DNA of 64,000 bases, taken from assembly GCA_949317995.1 (NCBI GenBank), contig OX439046.1:41764002-41828001 (forward strand), in the 5' to 3' direction. The stretch is from Acholoe squamosa (Eukaryota; Annelida; Polychaeta; Phyllodocida; Polynoidae). This document shows, piece by piece, positions 22,049 through 33,107 of this stretch. The notes below the pieces were generated by a model, which searched no databases, had not been told where the DNA came from, and saw only the letters and a program-made list of their open reading frames with translations. A program made the translations under genes and the position numbers. Each line of letters begins with the position of its first letter. Within the stretch, counting starts at the first letter, position 1.

Positions 22049-23097
22049 GTTGACCAAAGTGCTCCAAACAGAAAAATTCTTTTGACTTAGGTGACAAGAA
22101 GTTTTCTAATATCTGTTTCAGAAGAAAAAAAAAACTGAAACGCTTTTCTCTCCCCCTTTTTACCTACAGTTAAGCAAGCAATCCTAAGCTGTGTGAGGTT
22201 TCTGACCGGCAAATTAAAAACGTCCTAAAAAGCGGGTAATTTAAGTATTTAAGAGACAACAGAAAACAAACAGACTTTTTGTTAGTTCTTTCAGTCACTC
22301 ACTTCTTCATGTGGTTTTAATTATATTATTTCTTTTATTTTTAAGTCCTTGAAGACTCCCGAAAGCTCCAGTATCGCACAGAAAAAATTTCCCTCTTTTT
22401 CTTGTTTCTGTCACGGTCCTGCTTTCAGTAGATAACTTGAACTTCTCTTTCCTCCTGTCAGAGTCATATCTGAAGAACGCCCTTGTGCTTTTGTTTCAGA
22501 AAAAAACTTTCCTTTTTCTCTGTGAACGCTAAAAACCCCCGAGCAGAAACCTCGTCGGTCAGAAACCTTACAGCAGTCCTTCGGTCAGAAACCTCGTCGG
22601 TCAGAAACCTCCTCTCCCGGGCAGAAACCTTGGCGTAACTGGATACATGTATGCTTGCACACACGTATGAACATGGACAGAAACCTTGTCGGTCAGGAAC
22701 CTTGGCACAAAGGATAGATCATTAGAACTGTCTACATGTGAATGGCAACTTGTACTCTGAGACCTTCCTTTGTTTTTTTTTTCTTTTCTTCCTCTGAGGT
22801 AAATTTATGTCTGAGGCAGAGACACATATTAAAAGAACACTAGCTGTCCTCCGGTAAGAGCTTCATGTGGCAGACACGGGTCATGAAAGAACACTAGCTG
22901 TCCTCCGGTAAGAGCTTCATCTGGTAGACACGGGTCATAAAAGAACACTAGCTGTCCTCAGGAAAGAGGTGGAGGAGTCAGAGACTGGTTATAAAAGAAC
23001 ACTTGCTCTTCTCAGAGAAGACATCTGTCAGGCAGACACATGTTTTTTTTTCACAAACCATGGTCCATTCTTAAATTGAAAGATAAATCTGGGTTTC
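22049..23097. other. Left non-coding region of the large element
   Basis: No gene seen. It carries 13-bp motif copies at 22,195, 22,541-22,634 and 22,675-22,712. Four tandem 54-bp units (each opening AAAGAACACTAGCTGTCCTC or a close variant, at 22,832, 22,886, 22,940 and 22,994) lie just beyond the 3' end of gene A. Confidence 0.75.
22832..23047. repeat. 54-bp tandem repeat, four units
   Basis: Units start at 22,832, 22,886, 22,940 and 22,994. The first two are nearly identical and the last two are diverged. The array lies just after the stop of gene A, in its presumed 3' untranslated region. Confidence 0.75.
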
Positions 23098-26000
23098 CTA
23101 AGGTCTGACGTCACGGTTGAATCCCCAGTCCACATATTTCCTGAGAGATATTGTATCTGTGACAGCCCAGTCGTCGCTCGATGTCTCTCCGTCCAACAGC
23201 TCATTGACAAATTCTCCTTGTCGACGGGCTGCGGCTATTCTGTCGAAGTGGGCCCTCTCAGTGTCACTTAGGTCTTTATCAGGATAATAGTCAGAATCGG
23301 AGTCACAGGAGGAGGAGGAGGAGTTCTCCGAAGAGTAACCCTCAGACTGAACGTTGTCGTTGTCACAATCGCTATCGCCAGGTGTAGGTGTAGGAGCAGG
23401 TGTAGTAGCAGGTGTAGGAGTACCTGTTGGAGCAGCTGTACGAGCAGACTGTGCAGCAGAAGGAGCAGGTGTACGAGGAGGTGTACAAGCAGACTCTGTA
23501 GCAGTAGGAGCAGGTGTCGGAGCAGACCCTGTAGCAGCAGAGGCACTCTTTTTCCTTCGCTTCGCTGACCGGCGTTTCCTTCTTTCTGCAGCACGACATA
23601 TGTTGAAAACATAGTCTTCCAGATGGCCGTACTCCTCATCACTGCTGAAGACCTCCTCTGTGATGCCGGGAACGTTGAAGCCTGCTGCGTCCTCGACTAT
23701 GTCATCGTCTGGCTCAACTTCCGGTTCGACAGGAGCATCCTGGACAGTAACCAAGGGCATCTCTGTACCTTCATCTTCGGGTTCCCCCGTCGATCTGACT
23801 GTGCGCCTTTTCTTCCTCACGGAAGTAGCCTTTCGTTTTTTCACAGGCTTCGCGTCCCAGGCGTCACATGTCGGCCGCAGGTCCCCGTCTCCCATGCAAC
23901 ACTCCTGGTAGCACGAAGTTCCTCTCAGGTAGAGCTTCTCCGTGAACACAGTAGCATGGTGGTAGTAAAGTATGTCCTTGACAGGGGGAGATTTCCACGA
24001 CTTGACGAGATTCCTGGCAGATTCTACCTCTGCTGACTTTGTCCTTAGGAGGGAAAGCTTCACTGTCTCAGGTTGTACCTGCTCTATAAACTCGTCAGCG
24101 TTTTGAATATGACCTGACTGCTTTATTATGCGGTCAGCCATACCCTTCACAGCTCCCCCGATGCCATCACACGGACCTTTTCCGTGGCCCGCCTCTAGCC
24201 AATTCCATGTGATGCGTACGCCAAACAACCCAAACGCCCTCCGCAGCAGCTCGCAGGAGTACCTGTTTCTGTACTGTGACGTTGGGGAGTCGGTGACAAG
24301 GTGGATGTGCTTGAGGTTCGGTTCCACTTTCCTGATCTGATCAACAAGCTGTTTGATGAAAGTCAGTGTGGTCGGGAACGAGTGAGAAGTCACCTCACTG
24401 ACACCTACATAGTTGACATTTTTCAGCTTCTCACTGTCTGGTACTCGGTGGTAAACTACCATAGGGTGTAGAGTGATCTGGTCCTTGGCGAAGAAGGCGG
24501 AGGAAATCTCTCTCATAAAAGAAGTCGCCCAGTTCTCCGCGTAGTCCATTTGACAGATGACATGCTGCTCAGGAAGATTTTCCTTCAGTTGGCGGATGTT
24601 CTCGTACTGAGCGACCACACGGGCTTGATGTTCCCGGAAAGGTTCCAGCTCAGCCAAGAAGTGCAGCTTGAACTGGTCCGACGTGAGCTTCTTCTTGACC
24701 AGGACGGTATGGTACACAGTCCTACCTTTGTATTTTCTCTCCTCTGTCTCCCAACGCTTAAAGCTGATTATAGAGGAAGGAATCAACTGCAGACGAGCAG
24801 TGACTTCACCGTCTGTCAACTCCAGGAGTTGTGAGGTGCGGTTTGGCAAAGCGTCCACAGCCTCCAGCAGCATCCCCATGTTAGCGTGCGGCTTACAGAG
24901 ACAGATGGCCCTCTTCAGGAACACAGAGGTGCGCACTGTCCTTTTGTCTCGCGCCTTGCAGAAACTAGGGAATGAGACAGTGAGTGCCGTCTCGACGACA
25001 AACTTCTTGTGAAGATTCCTGAGAGAGTCGACAAGAGCTACAACTGGGACAAAGTCTCCTGTTATTTTGCGGTAGTATTTCTTGTCGGGAAGCACATAAC
25101 TGTTATCCTCTCGTCGCAGGAACTCGTTCACTGCCTTCTGCTTACTCTGGGAGATGTCCTTCCTAGACGTGGCCTTTCTTCTGACTTTAGTAGGAAATAC
25201 GGAGTTCCGGCAAAGGCGAAGGGCTTTGGCTATAGCAGATTTCTGGCCCTACCTTTTCCTAGAACCGCCACACCGAGCACTGAAAACTCTTTTCTTGGTG
25301 TCAGTGTCTATGTGTTTTAACTGCTCTTTAATTTCTACTAGGTGAATCAGCTTCTTCAGTTTCGATTCCTGACTGCCAGCTTCATCCAATTCCCTGAGCA
25401 GATGCAACGTCAGAGTTCTAACAGAGGTTTCCAGAGGGTCAATTTCCATCTGAGAACAGTCAGGATCAGGTTCATTTCTTGGAGGGGTGTCAGAAGGCTG
25501 CTGGTGGTCACTGGGACAAGGTGACGCCTGCACGGGGCCGACTGACACAGCCTGTTCCTCGTCGTCCGTGGACTGGCCAAACTGGTGGGTATAAGGGTCT
25601 ACCTAATGGGGACACAGTTCAACTTCCGGGTAAGGGGTGTCAGAAGGCTGCTGGTTGTCACTGGGACAAGGTGACGCCTGCACGGGGCCGACTGACACAG
25701 CCTGTTCCTCGTCGTCCGTGGACTGGCCAAACTGGTGGGTATAAGGGTCTACCTAATGGGGACACAGTTCAACTTCCGGGTAAGGGGTGTCAGAAGGCTG
25801 CTGGTTGTCACTGGGACAAGGTGACGCCTGCACGGGGCCGACTGACACAGCCTGTTCCTCGTCGTCCGTGGACTGGCCAAACTGGTGGGTACTCGGGTCT
25901 ACCCAATGGGGACACAGTTCAACTTCCGGGTAAGGGGTGTCAGAAGGTTGCTGATTGTCACTGGGACAAGGTGACGCCTGCACCGTGTATAACGAGAGAT

Positions 26001-27533
26001 CCTCTCCGTCCTCTTCATGGGGGGGCTCACCAGAGGAGTCTCTTGTGGTACCAAACCAATGCCGAGACTGTTCCTGTTGTGAGTCAGGCGTATCAGATTC
26101 CTGCTGGTTGTCGGTGAGACAAGGCGACGCCTGCACCGTGTATATAGAGAGGTCCTCTCCTTCGTTGTCATTGGGGGGGTCGCCAGAGCAGTCACTTGTG
26201 CCACCTACCCAATGCCGAGACTGTTTCTGTTGTGAGTCAGGCGTATCAGATTCCTGCTGGTTGTCGGTGAGACAAGGCGACGCCTGCACCATGTATATAG
26301 AGAGGTCCTCTCCTTCGTCATCATTGGGGGGGTGGTCAGAGCAGTCACTTGTGCCACCTACCCAATGCCGAGACTCTTCCTGTTGTGAGTCTGGCGTATT
26401 AGATTCCTGCTGCTTGTCGCTGGGACAAGGGGACGCCTGCACAGACGTACATGACAGTTCCTGTAGGGACTCACTAGAGGGCTCAGTTCTGCTATGAACC
26501 GAAAGGGGAGACACATGGGCAGGACTAAATGACTGTTCCTCTCGTTCGTCTTGAGAGTTGTCTGACTTGACAGAGGCAGCTGACACAGGGCCTTGGGGGA
26601 ATATCTCACCCTGTCTTAAATCAGAGGAACCTTCGCTGTCTGAAGGTAAGAAGACTGGGTCTTCAGGGAATGACCCTTCTTCCCAGTTCACCACTTGTCA
26701 TGCCTGAGTAGGAGTTTCCTCCTTGTCTGATGTGGAATCATAGTCAGGTACATCCACAAGGAGAGACCTGTCAGGTTGGGTTAACAACCGAGGCTCTGAA
26801 GCAGGTACATGTTCCTGGGTACAGGCATCCTGGTCACCCTCATTTTTCCTGTCTTCTGGCGAAAGAGGAGAGGCCAGCGGACTATCAGTGTCTACAGAGT
26901 ACTCTATGCAGGGGGTACACAGAGGTACTGGTTCACCGACAGGTGTTGAAGTGAGAGGGCCAAAGAAGGTCACACCCTTGGGAGTACAGGGAGACTTCTT
27001 CGGTTGCACTGTTGATTTCTCCTGAGAGCCAGAAGGGAGACAAGGACTGTCCTGTTTGTCATGAGATGACTGTGAAGTGTTCTGTAGAGGACAGCTATCT
27101 GCCTGGTCTGTGAAGTTCACTGAAGTGTTCCACTCATCTTCCGATATGCCATCCAGAAGCCTATCTAAACTGTCTTTAGAGTCTGCTTTAGTAGGTGAAG
27201 CGGCGTTCAGCTCCCCTTCAGGATTGCATGGTTCTCCTTTATCCGTAGGCTTTGATGCATGATCTGCTTCACCATCTCGAGGGACAACCTGTCCAGAAGC
27301 TGCAGGTTTCTTGGGTACCCGCCACCCCATTCGACCTATGGTAGTTACTACTTGGTCTGTGCTCCCAGATGTAGCTGATTCCTGTAAAGAAACTACCGGT
27401 TTTGGCGGTAGCTTGAACTCCACAGAGTCAGCTGTTTTGGGGGTTTTGGACGACTTGCCTCGGTCGAGTTTAGACTTCCTCTTCCGTGGGACAGACGTCT
27501 TTCCTTTCTTCTTTATTGTCAGCACGAGAGGTC
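23098..27533 (-). CDS. Gene A: transposase-like protein of the large element
   Basis: One minus-strand frame runs from an acceptor (TTATTTATTCTGCAG, ending at 27,534) to a TAG at 23,098, broken only by in-frame stops: TGA at 26,698 and TAG at 25,753, 25,603 and 25,249. The N-terminal third is basic then Ser/Pro/Glu-rich, with 50-residue repeats containing VQASPCPSDNQQ. The conserved part, from about 25,220, has IAKALRLCRNS, VNEFLRREDNSYVLPDKK and ICLCKPHANM (possible Cys/His site). A DDE-like core follows: CQMDYAENW (Asp), HLVTDSPTSQYRNR (Asp), TWNWLEAGHGKGPCDGIGG (Glu). The tail is Lys/Arg-rich then acidic. The core recalls an uncharacterised transposase-like family spread in invertebrates that I cannot name firmly. 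The stops mean either a silenced copy or introns I could not place. Confidence 0.7.
25491..26440 (-). repeat. 150-bp coding minisatellite in gene A
   Basis: Three near-identical 150-bp units (boundaries at 25,491, 25,641, 25,791 and 25,941) are followed by three or four more diverged units of about 147-153 bp up to about 26,440. Each unit encodes about 50 residues with VQASPC.S..QQ.SDTP. Because the period is a multiple of three the opposite strand is also open, giving false plus-strand ORFs. Two units contain the same TGG-to-TAG change. Confidence 0.9.
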
Positions 27534-28252
27534 TGCAGAATAAATAATGTGACATAAATATAACTTTTCAAAGTCATCTGGGGTGGGATTTTAATTCTTT
27601 GAGAGGAAGAGATGTTCTTGTGTAAGCAGAGTAAAATCATGAATGTCTTTTATAACTTGACTAAAGAAAGAAGGCACTGTTTTTCTAAGATTTTATTTTC
27701 TGTTTTTCCTTTCACATGTCGGATTGATGTGCGGTCCACCTTCTAGCACACTGTGTCTATGCATGACATCTTCTGTACTGCTTGTTTGCCTTTTCACTCA
27801 ACTTAATTCACATCTTTTAGGACCCCCCTTCAACCAAGACAGAAAGCCGAGCAGAAACCTTGCCGGTCAGAAACCTCGTCGGAGAGAATCCTCGCTGGTC
27901 AGAAACCTCCTGGAAGAAGTTGAAGAGGACACGCTTTTCGTCTATACACTTTGCTTTCATTGGGTTAGAAGAAAGAAATTTAGAGCATACCAGACACAGG
28001 TTGGGAATGCTTTCTGTTTGACTTGTGAACCGAAGTTAAGGTATGCCTCCACGCTTAGAAACTTCTTTAAGAGAAGGTTTCTGACCGGTCAGAAACCTCC
28101 TAAGAATGACGTTTATAAATGTTACAACAGCCTACAGCACCCTGGTCCATCTTTTCGAAGAATTTCTTGTTTGGTGTAACTTGCAACGTGTGCAGAAATA
28201 ATGGTTCTATCAGTTGAAGATGGTTACCACCTTTTCTTCAAAAATTTAACTG
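27534..28252. other. Upstream region of gene A
   Basis: No supported exon, though the acceptor at 27,534 implies a 5' exon of gene A here or further right. Motif copies lie at 27,850-27,912, and a perfect 24-bp palindrome (AGGTTTCTGACC plus its complement) is at 28,075-28,098. ACTG at 28,249-28,252 is one half of the target duplication of gypsy element 2. Confidence 0.6.
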
Positions 28253-28629
28253 TGTAAGGGTTTGTGGCCTTACGGACCTGGGGGGTTCGGGTCTTACGAT
28301 TCGGAAAGAAAGAGTAAGACAGTATTCCAAGTGTATGCCAACGGTTAGGTTTATTACTTAATGCACACTCACGGCTGCCGAATGATATCAAAGAGGCAGC
28401 TAATATTAAAAGACAGTGGTTTACATAATGTGGAGGCCAGAAGGGCCTCTGACGTAGCGGCTGAGCCCTGGGCTTTATATACGGACCCAGGTGTTCGTCG
28501 TCAGATGTCCCCACAGACCCGGATCGGTGCTGCCACCTATCCGGAACCTGAGGAACGTCCGACGACTCGACTCACCCGCCACGTCAGACGGTACCCAACT
28601 CCTATGGTTTAGTAAAGTGTACCTCTACA
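28253..28629 (-). repeat. 3' LTR of gypsy element 2
   Basis: On the plus strand runs TGTAAGGGTTTGTGG...CTCTACA. Identical by eye to 40,718-41,094. On the element's own strand it follows a purine tract. Confidence 0.95.
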
Positions 28630-28642
28630 CCACTCCCCCAGA
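28630..28642 (-). promoter_or_regulatory. Polypurine tract of gypsy element 2
   Basis: On the minus strand CTGGGGGAGTGG directly abuts the start of the 3' LTR (TGTAGAGG...), the expected plus-strand primer for reverse transcription. Confidence 0.75.
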
Positions 28643-30140
28643 CATTTAGGAGGGTGTTATACGTATAATATTACTAGGATAACATTTCTACATGTCTAAA
28701 CCTTTAGTAATAGAGGTACAACCATAGGTATAACATTAGCACTAAATAAATTGTGAACCAGATGTCATATATATATATTCGATAGTGAATTTTAGTTACA
28801 TATAACGATTAGGATGTTGAAATATTATACGAATTACTTGAAGAAGAGACAGTTATGTGAAACGGAACTGTCTATTTAATTATTATACCACATAATATTG
28901 TATTATATTTCAGGTATAATTAATAAGACAAGTAATATGAATCGTATACATGTGATGATGACAGCTATATGTAACGGAACTGTCGATAATAAAACATATC
29001 ACAAAATAACATCCGTATGTGTGTTTGTAGTCATTGACAACACATTTGAATATGTAGTCTTAAAGAAGACTGTTATAGTAACATCACTATCTAATGACAT
29101 GTCGTATATTAATATTATACGAATCCGTTAAGGATTCCGTGAGTAGTACGAATATGATTATTTATAACATACACTTGAAAAAAAAACATCACGGTGTGGT
29201 AATGAATATAATAATATATTATCACCGTGTACCTAATAACCTTTATAGCACCAGATCATTATACTTATTATATATTTTGTCTCGCAGGACAATAATATGT
29301 GTTATCTGGTGGAGTTTAACGGATCTTATAATATAAATACTAATAGTGATTAGAGATCCGTATCAGGAAATGTCTATGTACCCGTATTATAATATGTATC
29401 TAGTGGATATGTACATACATATAATATTATAGAAAAATAGAAATATGACATTATATACAATATACAGGAATTATAAATGCTGCTGGAGTCTTCTGCTGTA
29501 TCCTCCGGGTACTAGTAGGTAGGTGTGGTCAGCTAACCACGGGATGGACGTGCTAAAGTTTATAGTTTCCTTATATTGAGTGAACACGGTAGTTGATTTG
29601 GGGCAGCTACCCACAATCCTCTAGTAGTGCTAAAGTTTATAGTATATCCGAATGGTGTAGATTTGTAGAATATTAGTCCGGATGTGTCAACTGTGTAGAG
29701 AACGTAATCCTTTTTAAGTTTTAGTTGACATAAGTAAAATAATAGTCCGATATAGGTTGATCCGGAAGTAATAGTAGTAGAGATATAAGTCCATTCGGGA
29801 GTACAGATGAGTTGTAGAGGTAAATCGTAAAGTCCATCCTAGTAATTGGTTAGCACGGGTAACAGCAGGAGTCTGGAACTGGCATCCGGATACGTCTCAC
29901 AGCAGCAAGTCTACTATCGGATTGTTCATGGATGAAATTATAAATCCGAATAGGCTATTCAGGGTGTAATAAATGTTATACAACCTGAATAATAGACTGG
30001 TCAAAGGAACCCGGAACACATAGCATAGGTGTTCATGCACTAGTAAAAGCATTCGCAGACCTTTAGGGTTCCGCAAAGACTATATCTGGTCATTTGGTGT
30101 TGGAAAAAAAAAATTATGGAAGAAATAACCCTAGCATGCT
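28643..30140 (-). other. AT-rich 3' region of gypsy element 2
   Basis: About 1.5 kb between the ORF3 stop and the purine tract without a coding frame longer than about 80 codons. The base composition is sharply AT-rich compared with ORF3 and pol. It includes repeated TATTATACGAAT / TAATATTATACGAAT-like words near 28,820 and 29,110. Its role is unknown. Confidence 0.7.
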
Positions 30141-33107
30141 TTAAACGGATTTCTTAGCATGCTTCTTCTTCAGAAGAGCTAAAGCCGACTCGGGAGTGCC
30201 GTCCCACTCGTCCAAGTCGACTCCGAACACCCTCATGAACTTAGTGTTCAGGTTGGTGTTCCGAGTGATCTCCTCCTTTACACGCTTTTCCAACACGTGT
30301 ACATCCATAGCTGCTTTTTCTTGAGCAGCTGAGGCAGCCTCCTCCTGGGCCTTTACATCGTCCCGGATGAGAGTCTCGAGACGTTGCTTTTCAGCGTCGC
30401 CCACCTGTTTCATACACAACAGAGTTTCGTTTAGGAGACCCTGATGAAACTCGATCGCTTTCTCCCGAACGGTCTTCTCCCAATGGGTGTAGATGGCCTT
30501 CTGGACATCTGCCTCCCCTTGGCGAGACTTCTCAAACCAAACTTCCGCATTACCAGTTTTAATGGTAATGGCGTCCTTCGGTTTCTCAGGTGCCGCGACA
30601 GCCTTGGGAGGAGTCGAGGCGGCCTGTGGACCACTTCCGGGTTTAGGACTCCCGGACACACCTGTCGTTGGTACACAGAAGGCAGGTGGTACATTCTGTT
30701 TCAGTCCCATTTGCAGGTACATGTTTAACTGCTCCTGGGTAAAGGTAACTGGTGGGGCGGCTGGAGCGGATGCAGATCCGGCGGCAGCAGATGCGGTGGT
30801 CTTCTTTGGCATAAGGCGACCATCCTTTCCTACCACCAAGGTCTGGCTCTCAGGTCCAGGTCCCTGGTTTAAGGACGGAAAGTTTCGAGAACTCACTTTC
30901 CCAGGTTTAGATACGGCTCCAGCGTATCCGGCAGGTTCAGGCTTCTTGAACACCGGAGTGCCCTGAGCCTGTTCTGCGGGGTGCCTTGTCAGAGGGGACC
31001 TGGAACGGTCCTCTGCTCTGACCTTTGGTTTTGTCGTGCTCTGACCATTGCCGTTGCCGCCACGGTTCTGGTCTCTCCTGCTCCTTTCACGAGCTCTCTT
31101 TGCATCCTTTCCGGATTCCTCGCATTTCTGCCAGAGAGACTCGTGCATGTCCAATTTACCCTTTCCAGGAGTCAGGACTATCTTTGCTCGGAGTTTCGAA
31201 TCCTTGGTCTTCGGAACTTCGCAGAGGACTTGGTCCCCTGGTCGGATCTTAGACCAAGCATCCTCGCTCAGGCTATCGAACTCCTTCATGAGTTCCTGAT
31301 GAAGCTCCATGATGCGCTTCCGGGCCCCGTCCAAACCTTCTGCGTGGCATTTCTTCTGGTGTCTAGCCAGATCACTACGTCGGTTGTATTGCACCTTCGT
31401 AGTACACTTCTTGCCCTTCTTACCATAACTCGGATCACAAATGTAAACCGGGTGATGGTGGAAGTGGGCCTCTACCAGATGCCTTTGGAACCGGGCTGGA
31501 GTACTCCAGGTCCGGATCGAGACATCACTCGCATCCTGGCAGATAGAGAAGGGACAGGACTTTTGATCGTCACCGTACCACTTCTCTAAAGCCCAACGCA
31601 GCTTCCTCCTCTGGGTATAAGTGTAATACCCTTCGGTGTGGTTTAGCATAAGCCACATCTTTCGATAGGCTTTGCTCGGATTGGGGTCCTCGTCCGAAAG
31701 GCGCATCCAATCTTCATCATCCGACTCATCGTTCTTATTGATTGAGTCTGGACAGGCATAGAGGGTAGAGCCGTCCTTCTTAACTCCGTACGCACAGTCG
31801 GAGAAACACGTCGGGATCCGGGTTTTGAATCCGGATTTGGCGTTAGCCCAACGTTCGGCCTCGGTTTGAGTTGATGGAGTGGCCTTCTCATCATACTCAA
31901 CCGAGGATTCGTGCACCGACTCCTCGTCAGACGACTCAACCTCCATGGCAGTACTACCAGTGGTTGAGGTGCTGGGTTTCGGCTCGGCTCTCGCAGAATC
32001 CGGGAGATTCTTGAGCTTCCGAGCAGCGGATCGTCGGTTCTTACTGACCTTCCAGTCTTCCTCCGGTTCCTGGGTTCCGGATGTGCTGGAGGTCGTGGCT
32101 TCTACTGGAGTAGTAGTGCTGCCGGTAGCTGATGTAGCACTGGCGGAGCTTCTGGTGGCAAGCTTCAGGTCGGGGATAGGAGGTGCGGGTGCTTCCGCGG
32201 CCCTCTTAGCCTCTTCCTGTGCCTCCTGTTCGGCAGTCATGCGGCGGACAATAACCGTCCGAAGGGCTGCAGCTCGGTCCAATCCGATTAGTGAATTGTT
32301 CTGGACATCCACCAATTCCTGTTCGGTTATGTAGTAACCGTCGTCCCACTGCTCGAAGTTAGCAGCGGCCTCCCGGAATTCCTTAGTGGTCCGGCACGGC
32401 GTCCGGATAGCACTAGGGCGTGGGTAGGTCTGGCCATCGGTATCCCAGACACAGCCTACCCAGTTAATGTTCGTAGCCTTGACGTTCCACAGGGACTTGT
32501 CAGGCTTCGGATACGCTCCGAGCTCGAAGGCTCGGTTAGCTGCGTACACGGTTTCACGGAAACCGGCGTCCACCATAAGTCCCCGTTGGAACCACGGCCA
32601 GTCTCGAAGCCACTCGGGAGGCATCCTGGTCAGCTGTTCGGGAGCCATGACGCCCTCGATAGCTATCCTGACTTTCGGGTCCATCCTGACTGGTGTCCCG
32701 TCCGCGTAGGTCACTTGTGCCTGCAGTTCCGGGTGGACATACAGGTAGCGACCATCATAACTAGCTGGAAAAGGCTCCGCCACTGCTGGCTTCCACTCAT
32801 CCTTCTGTCCGTCAACTTGGGTAGTTTCGGACTCTGTCGCTGCGGGTTCAGCACTCGCAGTCGCTCCGGATCCCTCTGCTGGGAGTGGAGATAGCAGTTT
32901 CTCTGGCTCATTGAGTGAGAATGAAGCCAGCTTCTCCTCGAACGAGCGATCCGTGGGTTCCTCCACGTCCATCATCTCGCTCTCTTCCTGTGTAACAGGC
33001 GACAAAGCTTCCGGAAAAGCTTCTGCGGACGGAGTCAGCTTATCCGGGTCACCGGATAGCTTGGCTGCAGCTACGGATTCCTCAGCCATGACTGGGGAAT
33101 CGACCAC
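30141..33107 (-). CDS. ORF3 of gypsy element 2: zinc-finger/coiled-coil protein
   Basis: An intact 988-residue frame in the env position. Residues 1-100 are acidic and Pro/Ser-rich. A folded-looking region follows (YLYVHPELQAQVTYADGTPV; WLRDWPWFQRGLMVDAGF). A Ser/Thr-rich linker leads to ANAKSGFKTRIPTCFSDC and DESDDEDWM. Then come two C2H2-type fingers: CPFSIC...FQRHLVEAH and CDPSYGKKGKKC...LARHQKKCH. A charged, RNA-binding-like basic part (RARERSRRDQNRGGNGNG) follows, then a long helical region and the C-terminal motif DLDEWDGTPESALALLKKK. No signal peptide, furin site or membrane segment is seen, so it is not an envelope protein. A diverged copy of the same gene lies at 17,684-20,120 in element 1. 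Probably an intracellular nucleic-acid-binding protein of the element; the actual role is unknown. Confidence 0.85.
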   Translation of the reverse strand: MVDSPVMAEESVAAAKLSGDPDKLTPSAEAFPEALSPVTQEESEMMDVEEPTDRSFEEKLASFSLNEPEKLLSPLPAEGSGATASAEPAATESETTQVDGQKDEWKPAVAEPFPASYDGRYLYVHPELQAQVTYADGTPVRMDPKVRIAIEGVMAPEQLTRMPPEWLRDWPWFQRGLMVDAGFRETVYAANRAFELGAYPKPDKSLWNVKATNINWVGCVWDTDGQTYPRPSAIRTPCRTTKEFREAAANFEQWDDGYYITEQELVDVQNNSLIGLDRAAALRTVIVRRMTAEQEAQEEAKRAAEAPAPPIPDLKLATRSSASATSATGSTTTPVEATTSSTSGTQEPEEDWKVSKNRRSAARKLKNLPDSARAEPKPSTSTTGSTAMEVESSDEESVHESSVEYDEKATPSTQTEAERWANAKSGFKTRIPTCFSDCAYGVKKDGSTLYACPDSINKNDESDDEDWMRLSDEDPNPSKAYRKMWLMLNHTEGYYTYTQRRKLRWALEKWYGDDQKSCPFSICQDASDVSIRTWSTPARFQRHLVEAHFHHHPVYICDPSYGKKGKKCTTKVQYNRRSDLARHQKKCHAEGLDGARKRIMELHQELMKEFDSLSEDAWSKIRPGDQVLCEVPKTKDSKLRAKIVLTPGKGKLDMHESLWQKCEESGKDAKRARERSRRDQNRGGNGNGQSTTKPKVRAEDRSRSPLTRHPAEQAQGTPVFKKPEPAGYAGAVSKPGKVSSRNFPSLNQGPGPESQTLVVGKDGRLMPKKTTASAAAGSASAPAAPPVTFTQEQLNMYLQMGLKQNVPPAFCVPTTGVSGSPKPGSGPQAASTPPKAVAAPEKPKDAITIKTGNAEVWFEKSRQGEADVQKAIYTHWEKTVREKAIEFHQGLLNETLLCMKQVGDAEKQRLETLIRDDVKAQEEAASAAQEKAAMDVHVLEKRVKEEITRNTNLNTKFMRVFGVDLDEWDGTPESALALLKKKHAKKSV

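Noticed and set aside
25178..25249. 72-bp intron removing the TAG at 25,249 (GTAGGG...GTCAG, phase-consistent)
   Set aside because: Not adopted: the segment encodes IAKALRLCRNS, which resembles the related transposase (LAKTLGMDRRS), so it is probably coding. Transcript data would decide.
25479..26117. Open plus-strand frame of 212 codons
   Set aside because: Antisense shadow of the 150-bp repeat in gene A; a period divisible by three keeps both strands open. The same applies to 44,098-44,739 in gene B.
28361..28612. 83-codon ORF inside the LTR (also at 40,826-41,077)
   Set aside because: Identical in both copies only because the LTRs are identical; no coding features and it overlaps regulatory LTR sequence.
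30141..33107. Envelope gene in the env position
   Set aside because: No signal peptide, cleavage site, membrane anchor or glycoprotein-like Cys pattern; it has zinc fingers and a basic coiled-coil region instead.
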